Counted from the first letter of the stretch, positions 1 to 6,317 are shown. The stretch: 7,287 nucleotides of DNA from Elusimicrobiales bacterium (GCA_030540535.1 JAUNWB010000063.1:1-7287), one strand, 5' to 3'. Program-made: numbers and translations. Notes: generated from the letters alone by a model not told the origin.

Positions 1-109
1 CGTATTCTTTGCGGTCGCCCGCCGGGGCCAGGCCCAAAAATCCCGCCGAACAGGCCGCCGTCCACAGTGCGGCCGCGGCAATAAAAAGGGGTTTATAATT
101 TAAGCACAT
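1..109 (-). CDS. Partial 5' end of an exported or lipoprotein-like protein (runs off left edge)
   Basis: The first 36 codons of a further gene can be read from an ATG at 109-107. The product begins MCLNYKPLFIAAAALWTAAC, then continues through SAGFLGLAPAG to a polar DRKEY stretch at the window edge. A short basic start followed by an Ala/Leu-rich hydrophobic stretch is typical of a signal peptide. Cys20 lies in a TAAC context, which is a poor lipobox because position -3 is not Leu, so lipoprotein status is open. The ATG overlaps the last 17 bp of the patatin gene in another frame. I see no Shine-Dalgarno motif at the usual distance, so it would depend on translational coupling. A TTG four codons upstream in the same frame is an alternative start. 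It would be the sixth gene of the minus-strand operon. Function is unknown because almost all of the protein lies outside the window. Confidence 0.55.
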   Translation of the reverse strand, partial: MCLNYKPLFIAAAALWTAACSAGFLGLAPAGDRKEY

Positions 110-1052
110 AAGGTAACGCAAACAGCAGGATGTCTTCCTGCAGTGCCTCCATATTCCGGGTGGCTTCCTGAATGCCCACTTCGCCCGCTTTGTGTAATTT
201 GTCCAGCTCCAGGGTGCCGATATCCAGCACGCGGTTTGTCAGCACGAAATTGGCTTTTTGAGCCGCTTCTTCAATCATGGCGGCCCCGCGCACGTCGCCC
301 ACGCGCAAGAGATACGCGGCGATGCTCTGCGGCGTTGTTGAGTAAAAATCGGGCGGCGTGACGGACGCGATGATATAATCCGCCCCCATTAATTTGACGG
401 ATTCCACCGGCAGATAATCCACCACGGCACCGTCCACCAGCGCGCGGTGGCGGTATTCCACGGGTTCAAACACGCCGGGCAAATTCATACTGGCCCGTAC
501 GGCGATGGCGAGCGGACCGGAATTAAATCCCACGCGTTCGCCGGTTTTTACGTCCATGGCGGCGCAGGAAAACGGGATTTTCATGTCCTCAAACTGCATA
601 TCGCCCAGCTGTTCATGGAAAAAGTTTACCAAGTTGGAAGAGGAAGGAAGTTTTTTGGCGAATAAAAAGCGCAAAAGCCCCATGGCGTTATAGTCGGGGG
701 TGATGCTGTCCATGGTCATGTGGGTGCTGATTTCCCACAGTTTGGACGTCGGCAGCCCCGCGGCGTACAGCGCGCCCACCACGGAACCCATCGATGTGCC
801 GGAAATCATATCAATCGGCAGGCCCGCGTTATCGAGGGATTCCAGCACGCCCACATGGGCAAAACCGCGCACGCCGCCGGCGGAGAGCGCCATCCCGATT
901 TTGGGGCGCTGGTCTTTGGGCAGGCTGATAAAACGCTGCCATAAAAATTCGCGCAGGATATCGTCATCCGTCGGAACCTGCAGCGCCCCCGCGGGGAACG
1001 CCCACAGCAGGCACGCCGTTAACCAGCCCGCGCGGCGCAAAAACGATGTCAT
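93..1052 (-). CDS. Exported patatin-like phospholipase (RssA/NTE-type serine lipid hydrolase)
   Basis: This is a patatin-family lipid acyl hydrolase of 319 aa with the complete catalytic set. The Gly-rich oxyanion loop SAGGVRG is at residues 57-63, the nucleophile is Ser87 in GTSMG (85-89), and Asp207 in DGA completes the Ser-Asp dyad. The family hydrolyses acyl esters of phospholipids or lysophospholipids. The start at 1052 (MTSFLRRAGW) is preferred over an in-frame start eight codons earlier. It has AGGA six bases upstream, and its ATG overlaps the TGA stop of the upstream TolC gene in an ATGA arrangement. Residues 1-23 form a signal peptide (RR at 6-7, hydrophobic core, likely cleavage after AGA at 21-23), so the enzyme probably acts in the periplasm or beyond. 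Unlike PlpD/type Vd proteins it ends without a POTRA or beta-barrel domain. The patatin assignment is firm; substrate and final location are inferred. Confidence 0.93.
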   Translation of the reverse strand: MTSFLRRAGWLTACLLWAFPAGALQVPTDDDILREFLWQRFISLPKDQRPKIGMALSAGGVRGFAHVGVLESLDNAGLPIDMISGTSMGSVVGALYAAGLPTSKLWEISTHMTMDSITPDYNAMGLLRFLFAKKLPSSSNLVNFFHEQLGDMQFEDMKIPFSCAAMDVKTGERVGFNSGPLAIAVRASMNLPGVFEPVEYRHRALVDGAVVDYLPVESVKLMGADYIIASVTPPDFYSTTPQSIAAYLLRVGDVRGAAMIEEAAQKANFVLTNRVLDIGTLELDKLHKAGEVGIQEATRNMEALQEDILLFALPYVLKL

Positions 1053-2350
1053 TGTAAATCCTGGCCGATGGCCCATTCCAATTCGGCTTTGGCTACGCGG
1101 TTTTTTAGTATGGCTTCAAAATATCCGGCTGCCGTTTGTTCGTACGCCAGCAACGCTTCCAGCGGGGAGGTTCCCGTTTTGGCGGCGGTTTTCCCGGCCG
1201 CTTCGATACGGGTTTTCAAGTCCCGGTAGACGGCCTGGCGTTGCAACACTTCGTCTTGCCAAAAGCGCATGCTTTCAAAGTTGCTTGCCACCTGGATGCG
1301 GATTTTGTCTTCAATGGCCGCGCGGCGCAGGGAACTCTTGCGCTGTTCGGCTTTTTTCTGAGCGATTTGTTCGGAAAAATTGTAAGGAATCGGCAATCGT
1401 ACGGCCAGCGAAATTTGTTTGTTTACGTCTTCCAGCGTGTCCGCGCCCATTTGCTCGTAGGAGCCGTTTAAAATAATGTCCGGGTAGCGTTTGGAGAGCG
1501 CCAAATCGATGGCGATATTGTCGGCTTCCAGGGCGTAGATAGCGGATTTTAATTCGGGGCGAAATTCCATGGCCCAGAGGTTGAGGTGGGGGAGGTCCCA
1601 GTTGGTTTTAACGGGTACAAAATCTCCTTTAATGGTAATCGTGGAATTAAGCTCTTTGTTCAGGCTTACCAGCATGGCCAGCTGCGCTTCGCCCAGGGCG
1701 CGTTTGGCCCGGTTGTTGTGTACGGCCAGGTCGGCCAGCAGGGCGCGCTGGCGGATTTGGGTCCAGGCGTCGCCGGACGGACGGGTGTACCATTGGTTGG
1801 CCGTATCCAGCGTTTTTTGCGTGAAGCGGGCGTATTCCTGCGCGTGGAGCAGGTTGTTAAACGATTTTTTAATATCCAGCACTACGGCGTTTTTTACCGT
1901 TTCGTACCGGCTTTGCACCTGTTTTAAATTGGCGCGCGCCATTTTGAGCGTGCCGCGGATACGGCCGCCGGAGTACAGATATTGTGTGGCCGTAACGCCG
2001 ACGCCGAAGAATTTTTTTTCGTTAAGCGTATCCGTGCTGGGCAGAAAACGGTTGGCCACCGCGTCGGGCAGTACCATGGGGTATTCCAAATCGTACCACG
2101 TAGCGGTGCCCTGGAGTGAAAACTGGGGCAGAAAGCGGAATTTCGCTTCGTTTATTTTTTGCTCGGCGATGATAATTTCCTGCCGGGCGGATAGAAATTC
2201 GGAATTATTTTCCAGGCCCAGGCGGATGGCATTTTCCAGGGTGAGGTCGTCATTGATCAAGCTGGAAAATTTAAGACCGTATTCTTTTTGCGCCGCCGCC
2301 GGCAACGCCGCGCATAATAAGGCAAGCGCGATTGCGCAGTATTTCTTCAT
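1049..2350 (-). CDS. TolC-family outer-membrane efflux/export protein (OEP)
   Basis: The 433-aa product has the two-repeat architecture of outer-membrane efflux proteins, which trimerise into an outer-membrane barrel with a periplasmic alpha-helical tunnel. Residues 1-20 are a signal peptide ending ALPAAA. The first OEP repeat starts with LTLENAIRLGLENNSE (36-51), followed by the helix to KFRFLPQFSLQGTATW and a barrel segment near 115-128 ending LYSGGR. The second repeat is marked by FRPELKSAIYALEADNIAID (263-282), then KRYPDIILNGSYEQMG. The C-terminal helix reaches ELEWAIGQDL. Length is close to the family norm. The ATG at 2350 follows a G-run (CGGGGG, 4 bases upstream), a weak ribosome site, 14 bp after the HAMP gene stop. 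No membrane-fusion protein, RND or ABC transporter is adjacent, so its pump partner is elsewhere or it serves this operon in another way. The family assignment is strong; the substrate is unknown. Confidence 0.93.
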   Translation of the reverse strand: MKKYCAIALALLCAALPAAAQKEYGLKFSSLINDDLTLENAIRLGLENNSEFLSARQEIIIAEQKINEAKFRFLPQFSLQGTATWYDLEYPMVLPDAVANRFLPSTDTLNEKKFFGVGVTATQYLYSGGRIRGTLKMARANLKQVQSRYETVKNAVVLDIKKSFNNLLHAQEYARFTQKTLDTANQWYTRPSGDAWTQIRQRALLADLAVHNNRAKRALGEAQLAMLVSLNKELNSTITIKGDFVPVKTNWDLPHLNLWAMEFRPELKSAIYALEADNIAIDLALSKRYPDIILNGSYEQMGADTLEDVNKQISLAVRLPIPYNFSEQIAQKKAEQRKSSLRRAAIEDKIRIQVASNFESMRFWQDEVLQRQAVYRDLKTRIEAAGKTAAKTGTSPLEALLAYEQTAAGYFEAILKNRVAKAELEWAIGQDLQ

Positions 2351-2364
2351 ACAACCCCCGTTGT

Positions 2365-2823
2365 TTACGACTGTTTGTTTTTATTTATTTCCGCTTCTAC
2401 GCGGTCCATCATGGCGTTGAAATCTTCCTGCAGGTCGGTCAGCTGGTCGCCTTTGCGCAGGTGTACGCGCTGGGAAAAGTCCCCTTTGGCGATGGCTTTG
2501 CAGACCCGTTCAAAGTGGTATACCGGCCCCGCCATTTTGTGTGACAAAATGGCCGAAATCAACACCACAAACAACAGATAAATGGCGATTTTGTAGAAGA
2601 ATCCCGCCGCGATGGGGATGAATTGGTCGTAAATAGGCTGGACGAGTACGGGGTAAGTGTCGAACAAGTCATTAAGTGTGGCGGTGAGTTCGAACGTCAT
2701 AATCGCCAAACCGCACAGCACGCTTAGGATGATCATCATCATATAGCGCAGCTGGAGGTTCTTTTTAATAAAAATGGTGCGGCGTTTGAATTGCGGCCGC
2801 GGCTGCTGGGACGTTTGGTTCAT
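2365..2823 (-). CDS. Small two-helix membrane protein ending in a HAMP domain
   Basis: The 152-aa protein has a basic N-terminal cytoplasmic segment (KRRTIFIKKNLQLR, 13-26). Next come a transmembrane helix at about 27-47, a short external loop (48-72, LTATLNDLFDTYPVL) and a second helix at about 73-93. A HAMP-like domain spans about 94-146: Pro100 in KMAGP, then CKAIAKGDFSQRVHL, then a second amphipathic helix with LQEDFNAMMDRVE. HAMP domains pass conformational signals from membrane helices to an output domain such as a kinase, methyl-acceptor or cyclase. Here the chain stops six residues after HAMP, so there is no output domain. It is either a stand-alone HAMP protein acting on a partner or a structural membrane protein. 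The start has a strong AGAGGAG ribosome site that overlaps the stop of the beta-barrel gene 9 bp upstream. HAMP assignment is good; the role is unknown. Confidence 0.87.
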   Translation of the reverse strand: MNQTSQQPRPQFKRRTIFIKKNLQLRYMMMIILSVLCGLAIMTFELTATLNDLFDTYPVLVQPIYDQFIPIAAGFFYKIAIYLLFVVLISAILSHKMAGPVYHFERVCKAIAKGDFSQRVHLRKGDQLTDLQEDFNAMMDRVEAEINKNKQS

Positions 2824-2832
2824 ATACTCCTC

Positions 2833-3564
2833 TTAAAAATTGGTGACGTAGCGCAGTTGTAAAATACGTTCGCTTTCGTCCCCACGGCCGATACGGCGCA
2901 CGGCCGCGTCCAGCGCCAAGGACGGGTGCAGCGTAATACGCGCGCCCAGGTTGAGGCGGGAATCGCGGATGTTGCGGATGTTGTCCCATTCCGCAAGCAG
3001 CCCGAAGTTGTCGGCCAGGTTATAAAAAAAGCCGGTGAACATGTAAAGGTCGTCAAAATCAAAATCGGACAGGTTCACGCCTGCGGTGGCGTTAAGGCCG
3101 GGGACAATAATCTCGCGCGAAAAAGTGAGGTAGCCGCCTTTGCGGTCGTCGAGATATTGTTTGGTTTTTGTATAGTTGCGGCGATGGTCGTACCCGTAGC
3201 CGTAGCGGCGGCCGTCGTAGCCGATGGCGATGGCGGGCAGGTAGAGGCTGCCGTCGTACAGTTTCCATTTTACCTGGAAGTCCGGGTCCAGCACGCGTAC
3301 GGAGGATGAAGAGCCCAGCAGTTCGTGTACGGCGATGGATACGCCCAGATTGATGCGGGGATAGACGCCAAAATCGATGCTTTCCATGATGGTGCCGTGG
3401 TCATAGGCGCGTGTGAGAAAAGAGGCTTGGTAGCGGTCCAGCGTTTCGGCGGTGGGGACGTCGATAATCAGCGTTTCCAGGCTGATGGGGTCCCCCTGGG
3501 CGGCAAAGACGGGACAGGCGAACGTCAAGCAGGCAAATAAGGCGGCGAAAAATTTTACTTTCAT
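2833..3564 (-). CDS. Outer-membrane beta-barrel protein, YjbH-like
   Basis: The 243-aa product has a clear signal peptide (MKVKFFAALFACLTFACPVFA, likely cleavage after residue 21 or 22). It continues with alternating hydrophobic/polar strands rich in Tyr, Gly, Arg and Asp, and ends in aromatic Phe (YVTNF), as many outer-membrane barrels do. Recognisable stretches are MESIDFGVYPRINLGVSIAV (60-79), LYLPAIAIGYDGRRYGYG (107-124), YLTFSREIIVPGLNATAGVN (145-164) and SRLNLGARITLHPSLALD (202-219). These resemble small stand-alone relatives of the YjbH/DUF940 exopolysaccharide-associated outer-membrane family as I remember it; a profile search would be needed to confirm this. The length is about a third of E. 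coli YjbH. The ATG at 3564 has AAGGA six bases upstream and lies 10 bp after the lipoprotein stop. Outer-membrane placement is well supported; the specific family is tentative. Confidence 0.8.
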   Translation of the reverse strand: MKVKFFAALFACLTFACPVFAAQGDPISLETLIIDVPTAETLDRYQASFLTRAYDHGTIMESIDFGVYPRINLGVSIAVHELLGSSSSVRVLDPDFQVKWKLYDGSLYLPAIAIGYDGRRYGYGYDHRRNYTKTKQYLDDRKGGYLTFSREIIVPGLNATAGVNLSDFDFDDLYMFTGFFYNLADNFGLLAEWDNIRNIRDSRLNLGARITLHPSLALDAAVRRIGRGDESERILQLRYVTNF

Positions 3565-3574
3565 ATCAGTTCCT

Positions 3575-4132
3575 TTAGTACAAGAAGTTGCGTACGTCTT
3601 TTACTTCCGGCTGCATAACGTAGCGCACGTTGTGCAGATAAGCCCCCTCACGCGCGGGCATAAAATCGTTGCGGTCGCGCGGGAACTCCAAATCCACAAT
3701 GCCTTTGTCCGCGCGGGTGGAGCCCGTTACTACGGCGATGTTCCAGCGGTCGGTTTTTTCCTGGTCGTAGGGTTCTTTGGGGTTCCAATAGTTGCGCAGC
3801 AATACCGTGCCTTTGGGCAGATATTCCGCTCCCACGGGCGCGGTTTTTAGGAGGACGTCTTTGGTCCACAGCGTTTTGCCTTTGCACGGGCCGTTTACAA
3901 AAGTGATTTTGTAGTAAGGGTTATCATCGGACGGACGCTTTTTTAAATCGGCCAGCGAATACGTAGCGTACGGTTTGCCGATATTTAAGCAGGCGGCGAA
4001 TACATGGGTGTTAAGCAAGCGTTCGTAGTCTTGCTTATCATCGGTGCGGTTGTAGGGGGATTCTTTTTTTGCATGGCATCCCGCCAAAAGAACGAAAGAA
4101 GAAATAAATAACAGGCCGAGCAGTTTTTTCAT
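3575..4132 (-). CDS. Lipoprotein of unknown function
   Basis: The start at 4132 gives a 185-aa protein with a classical lipoprotein signal: MKKLLGLLFISSFVLLAGC, lipobox LAGC at 16-19 and acylated Cys19. Residue +2 is His, not Asp, so there is no classical inner-membrane retention signal and the outer membrane is the default. An AAGGAG ribosome site lies 8 bases upstream. A longer in-frame start (TTG at 4195) is rejected because it lies next to the predicted -10 box, upstream of the likely transcript start. The mature part has two further cysteines, Cys48 and Cys83, which could form a disulfide. It looks globular and beta-rich (YYKITFVNGPCKGKTLWTKD near 73-92; WNIAVVTGSTRADKGIVDLE near 130-149). 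I do not recognise a family. It is the promoter-proximal gene of the envelope operon, 10 bp before the beta-barrel gene, so it may assist that protein, by position only. Confidence 0.85.
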   Translation of the reverse strand: MKKLLGLLFISSFVLLAGCHAKKESPYNRTDDKQDYERLLNTHVFAACLNIGKPYATYSLADLKKRPSDDNPYYKITFVNGPCKGKTLWTKDVLLKTAPVGAEYLPKGTVLLRNYWNPKEPYDQEKTDRWNIAVVTGSTRADKGIVDLEFPRDRNDFMPAREGAYLHNVRYVMQPEVKDVRNFLY

Positions 4133-4195
4133 AAACCGGGCTCCTTGTTTTGTCTGGTTTGGCGCGCGTGCGCGCGTATGGAAACGTCTATACAA

Positions 4196-4224
4196 ATTAT
4201 ACCCGTTTTTTGAAAGAAAAGAAA
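4196..4224 (-). promoter_or_regulatory. Promoter of the envelope operon
   Basis: On the minus strand a perfect TATAAT (4201-4196) sits 64 bp upstream of the lipoprotein ATG. A weak -35 match (TTTCTT, 4224-4219) lies 17 bp further up, within a T/A-rich stretch. Initiation is expected at about 4189, giving a 5' leader of roughly 57 nt that contains an alternating purine-pyrimidine tract (4162-4180). The promoter lies just downstream of the terminator of the preceding gene, which supports an independent transcription unit. The -10 is convincing; the -35 is not. Confidence 0.65.
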
Positions 4225-4241
4225 CAAGTTTGCGGCATAGT

Positions 4242-4271
4242 AAAAACCGGGCCCGCTAAAAGGGGCCCGGT
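4242..4271 (-). terminator. Rho-independent terminator after the 634-aa gene
   Basis: On the minus strand a perfect 9-bp GC-rich stem (ACCGGGCCC pairing with GGGCCCGGT, 4271-4263 with 4254-4246) encloses an 8-nt loop. A run of five T residues (4246-4242) begins at the end of the stem. It begins 17 bp after the stop codon of the 634-aa gene. The plus strand has no T-run on the other side, so it works in one direction. It separates that gene from the envelope operon. Confidence 0.92.
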
Positions 4272-4287
4272 CTGAAAAGAACGTCGT

Positions 4288-6192
4288 TTATTTTTGGTAA
4301 GTTCCCACGTCGTTATTCTTGGAGAAATTCTGCATCTCTCTTTTAAACTGTTCCTGCATTTGCTGTATTTTTGGTTTTGCCAGCTCCTGCGTGCCTTCCT
4401 GCGAGTGTTCTTTTTTGATGTTGTGCAGGATTTCTTTGGCGTTGTTTACGTATTGGGCCAGTTCCTGGGTAAAGTCGTCAGCGCGCTGGTCCAACTCTTT
4501 GTTTCCGTCTACGGCGCTGCCGCGTCCGTACAAAATGGGGAACTGCTGGTTGGAGCGTTGCTGGAAGTCGTAGGCGTTTTCCACATGGGAGAAGAACGGC
4601 ACGGAGCCTTCTTCCGGCCGTGCGCGCTGATCGATTAAATCCATGGTGTTTTGGAAAAGCTGGTTCATGTTTTCCATCGAGTACGCCGTGTACGGCATTT
4701 TGTTTTCCGTCAGCTGCTGTTCCAGAGCCCGGAGTTCTTCGTCAGACATTGTTCCTTCTTGGCGTTTCTCTTCAATGTAATCCCGGGCGTACTGGTCGTA
4801 ACGCTGCAGCGGGTCGCCTTTGAGCGTAAGCCCCACCGCTTCTACCGTTTTGGAAAGTTCGGATTCCTTATCCGTTCCGGTTGCCACCCAGTAGCAGCTA
4901 TCCGTACATTCTTTTCGCATGAACTGGTAGAAATCCAGCGCCTGCAGTTTGTCTTTGTCAGCGCTTTCCAGGATTTCCTGGGTTACGTCTTCATCCAGAA
5001 TGGGCATGTCGGTGGAGTTCAAAACTACGGTAATTCCGGCGGGCGGCAAGTGCAGGCCGGTCCGTTCGAAAAATTGCACGTCGGAACGGGTTTTAATGGC
5101 GGCTATATCCGGGCCCGCGTCTTCCTGCCCGGGGAGCGAACACGTGTTTTTCGGTACGGAACCGTCCCCGCAGGACAGGGGGTCTACCGCGTCTTTAAAG
5201 ACGTTCACAGGCTCCTGGTCACCGTTTTGCTGCTTCATGATTTCGTTCATGTCTTGGCTGAATTTTTGTATAGCCTGGTCCCGCAGTTCTTTTTTAGCTT
5301 GTTCGTGTTCCGGCGTATTCGGGTCGGGGTATTTGATATTTGCCAGCCATTCGGCGGATTCGGCGATGGCCCGCGTCGGATTGATCAAATTCAACAATGC
5401 TTCCGCGGCTTCCGTACTGCCGGGGACAAACGAGGCAAAGGGGTTGTTGCGAAATCCGTCCCAGTCTACCTGGCGGGATTTTATTGTGGAGGATTTTTTT
5501 GTATTTCTGCCTATTCCGGCGGAGGAGGACGTCCGGGCGGAGGCTAAACGGTCGTCGTCCCGGGTTCCCCGGATGGCGCCTTGAGCGACCGGTTTTTCGC
5601 CGAGGCCGAACAGGCGTTTAATCGGGTTAAATACGCGCGCCAGGCGGGAATCGGGCACTTCTTCTTTGCTGGCGGGCTGTCGCATAACGGGTGTAAAACG
5701 GGCTTGGCGTTCCTGGGTGACGTAACGGTCGTAGGCATTGTCTTTTACGTTAATTTCGTGCATGCCGCGCGTGGAGCCTTCCGGGGAAGTTTGGCGGATA
5801 AGCACCCAGTCGCCTTCTTCGGTTTGCAGGTAGGCGTCCGCGTAGGCGGCTCCGTCGCCGCCGGAGAATACTTCCGTGCCGGCTCCCGCGCTTTGGGCGG
5901 AAGCGTACAGCGTATCGCCTTGCGGTTCGCCGAACATTTCGGCGGCTTGGTCGGCGGTCATCCGTCCGGCGGTTTTTTGCTTTTCTTCTGCGTTTTGGCG
6001 CGTGCGGAAAAAGCGCGCAATCCGGCCGACGAGTTCCGTAAGCGGGTTAGAAGTAAAAATTTGCGGCTCGGCTTTGGCGGTTTCGTTTTTGACCGCGGTT
6101 TTGGGGGCCGGAGTTTCCAAAAAAGGCAGCAATAAAAATAAAAAGAAAACGGCGCAGCAAACAATTAAAGCGATTTTGACTGGTTTTTTCAT
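4288..6192 (-). CDS. Large membrane-anchored protein of unknown function (634 aa)
   Basis: No family is recognised. The protein starts with a basic MKKPVK, then one hydrophobic helix (about 7-25, with Cys12-Cys13), then Pro-rich and charged sequence. This fits a signal anchor with the rest outside the inner membrane, or an uncleaved signal peptide. Residues 30-240 are low-complexity (Ala, Gly, Ser, Lys, Glu) and probably partly disordered. From about 243 on there are helical segments, including charged stretches at 293-322, 465-495 and 565-625. Four cysteines lie outside the membrane part: Cys341/Cys351 (SCGDGSVPKNTC) and Cys429/Cys433 (CTDSC), which could make two disulfides. Short Asn-Pro motifs followed by amphipathic sequence occur at 49-62, 189-200 and 271-283. 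The ATG at 6192 has GGAG six bases upstream. It sits between the serine protease gene and a strong terminator, with its own promoter signals, so it may be monocistronic. Coding is certain from length, ribosome site and signal anchor. Confidence 0.9.
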   Translation of the reverse strand: MKKPVKIALIVCCAVFFLFLLLPFLETPAPKTAVKNETAKAEPQIFTSNPLTELVGRIARFFRTRQNAEEKQKTAGRMTADQAAEMFGEPQGDTLYASAQSAGAGTEVFSGGDGAAYADAYLQTEEGDWVLIRQTSPEGSTRGMHEINVKDNAYDRYVTQERQARFTPVMRQPASKEEVPDSRLARVFNPIKRLFGLGEKPVAQGAIRGTRDDDRLASARTSSSAGIGRNTKKSSTIKSRQVDWDGFRNNPFASFVPGSTEAAEALLNLINPTRAIAESAEWLANIKYPDPNTPEHEQAKKELRDQAIQKFSQDMNEIMKQQNGDQEPVNVFKDAVDPLSCGDGSVPKNTCSLPGQEDAGPDIAAIKTRSDVQFFERTGLHLPPAGITVVLNSTDMPILDEDVTQEILESADKDKLQALDFYQFMRKECTDSCYWVATGTDKESELSKTVEAVGLTLKGDPLQRYDQYARDYIEEKRQEGTMSDEELRALEQQLTENKMPYTAYSMENMNQLFQNTMDLIDQRARPEEGSVPFFSHVENAYDFQQRSNQQFPILYGRGSAVDGNKELDQRADDFTQELAQYVNNAKEILHNIKKEHSQEGTQELAKPKIQQMQEQFKREMQNFSKNNDVGTYQK

Positions 6193-6216
6193 AAATACTC
6201 CGTCTTACGGGCTTGT

Positions 6217-6252
6217 CCGCCTCGTGCCGTTTGAACGCGCGTACGGCGGCGG
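6217..6252 (-). other. Potential hairpin in the 5' leader of the 634-aa gene
   Basis: In the minus-strand transcript CCGCC-GCCGT (6252-6243) can pair with ACGGC (6230-6226) and GGCGG (6221-6217). This makes a 10-bp stem interrupted by a 4-nt bulge, with a 12-nt loop. It would start almost at the predicted transcript start. It leaves the GGAG ribosome site free, so it is more likely a stabilising 5' structure than a translation switch. No T-run follows, so it is not a terminator. Confidence 0.3.
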
Positions 6253-6257
6253 TTATT

Positions 6258-6294
6258 ATTATAATAGTCTATCCGTTTGTACGGGATTTTTCAA
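6258..6294 (-). promoter_or_regulatory. Probable promoter of the 634-aa gene
   Basis: The 125-bp gap between the protease stop and the 634-aa gene holds two overlapping minus-strand signals. One is TTGAAA (6294-6289) with TAGACT (6271-6266) at the ideal 17-bp spacing. The other is a perfect TATAAT (6263-6258) without a good -35 at the right distance. Either would give a leader of about 60-70 nt. I cannot tell which is used. No convincing terminator is seen between the protease gene and this point, so some read-through from the protease gene is possible. Confidence 0.5.
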
Positions 6295-6317
6295 GTGTAT
6301 TTAGCCCCGGGGACGGT

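Noticed and set aside
1053..1076. Eight-residue N-terminal extension of the patatin
   Set aside because: The ATG at 1052 has AGGA at good spacing, forms an ATGA overlap with the upstream gene and begins a proper signal peptide.
700..1476. Plus-strand open frame (258 aa) crossing the patatin-TolC junction
   Set aside because: It covers parts of two real minus-strand genes, is Pro/Arg-rich, and has no ribosome site or family resemblance.
1569..2420. Long plus-strand open frame (283 aa) opposite the TolC gene
   Set aside because: It is antisense to a clearly conserved TolC-family gene, and the translation is Arg/Ser/Leu-rich with no recognisable motif.
4133..4195. 21-residue N-terminal extension of the lipoprotein from a TTG
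   Set aside because: The TTG is adjacent to the predicted -10 box and so upstream of the transcript start. The internal ATG has AAGGAG and a textbook lipoprotein signal.
4651..5547. Long plus-strand open frame (298 aa) opposite the 634-aa gene
   Set aside because: It lies wholly antisense to a gene with a good ribosome site, signal anchor and terminator. Its translation is rich in Phe/Val/Gly/Arg with no domain, as expected for a shadow frame in GC-biased DNA.
6260..6265. TATAAT on the plus strand in the protease/634-aa gap
   Set aside because: It is the overlapping symmetric counterpart of the minus-strand box in an AT-rich run. No plus-strand gene follows it.
6275..6295. CCGT/ACGG hairpin followed by T-run on the plus strand
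   Set aside because: The stem is only four base pairs and no plus-strand gene precedes it, so it is probably chance.
6305..6312. CCCCGGGG palindrome just after the protease stop as a terminator
   Set aside because: It has no loop and no T-run follows on the minus strand, so it cannot act as a standard intrinsic terminator.
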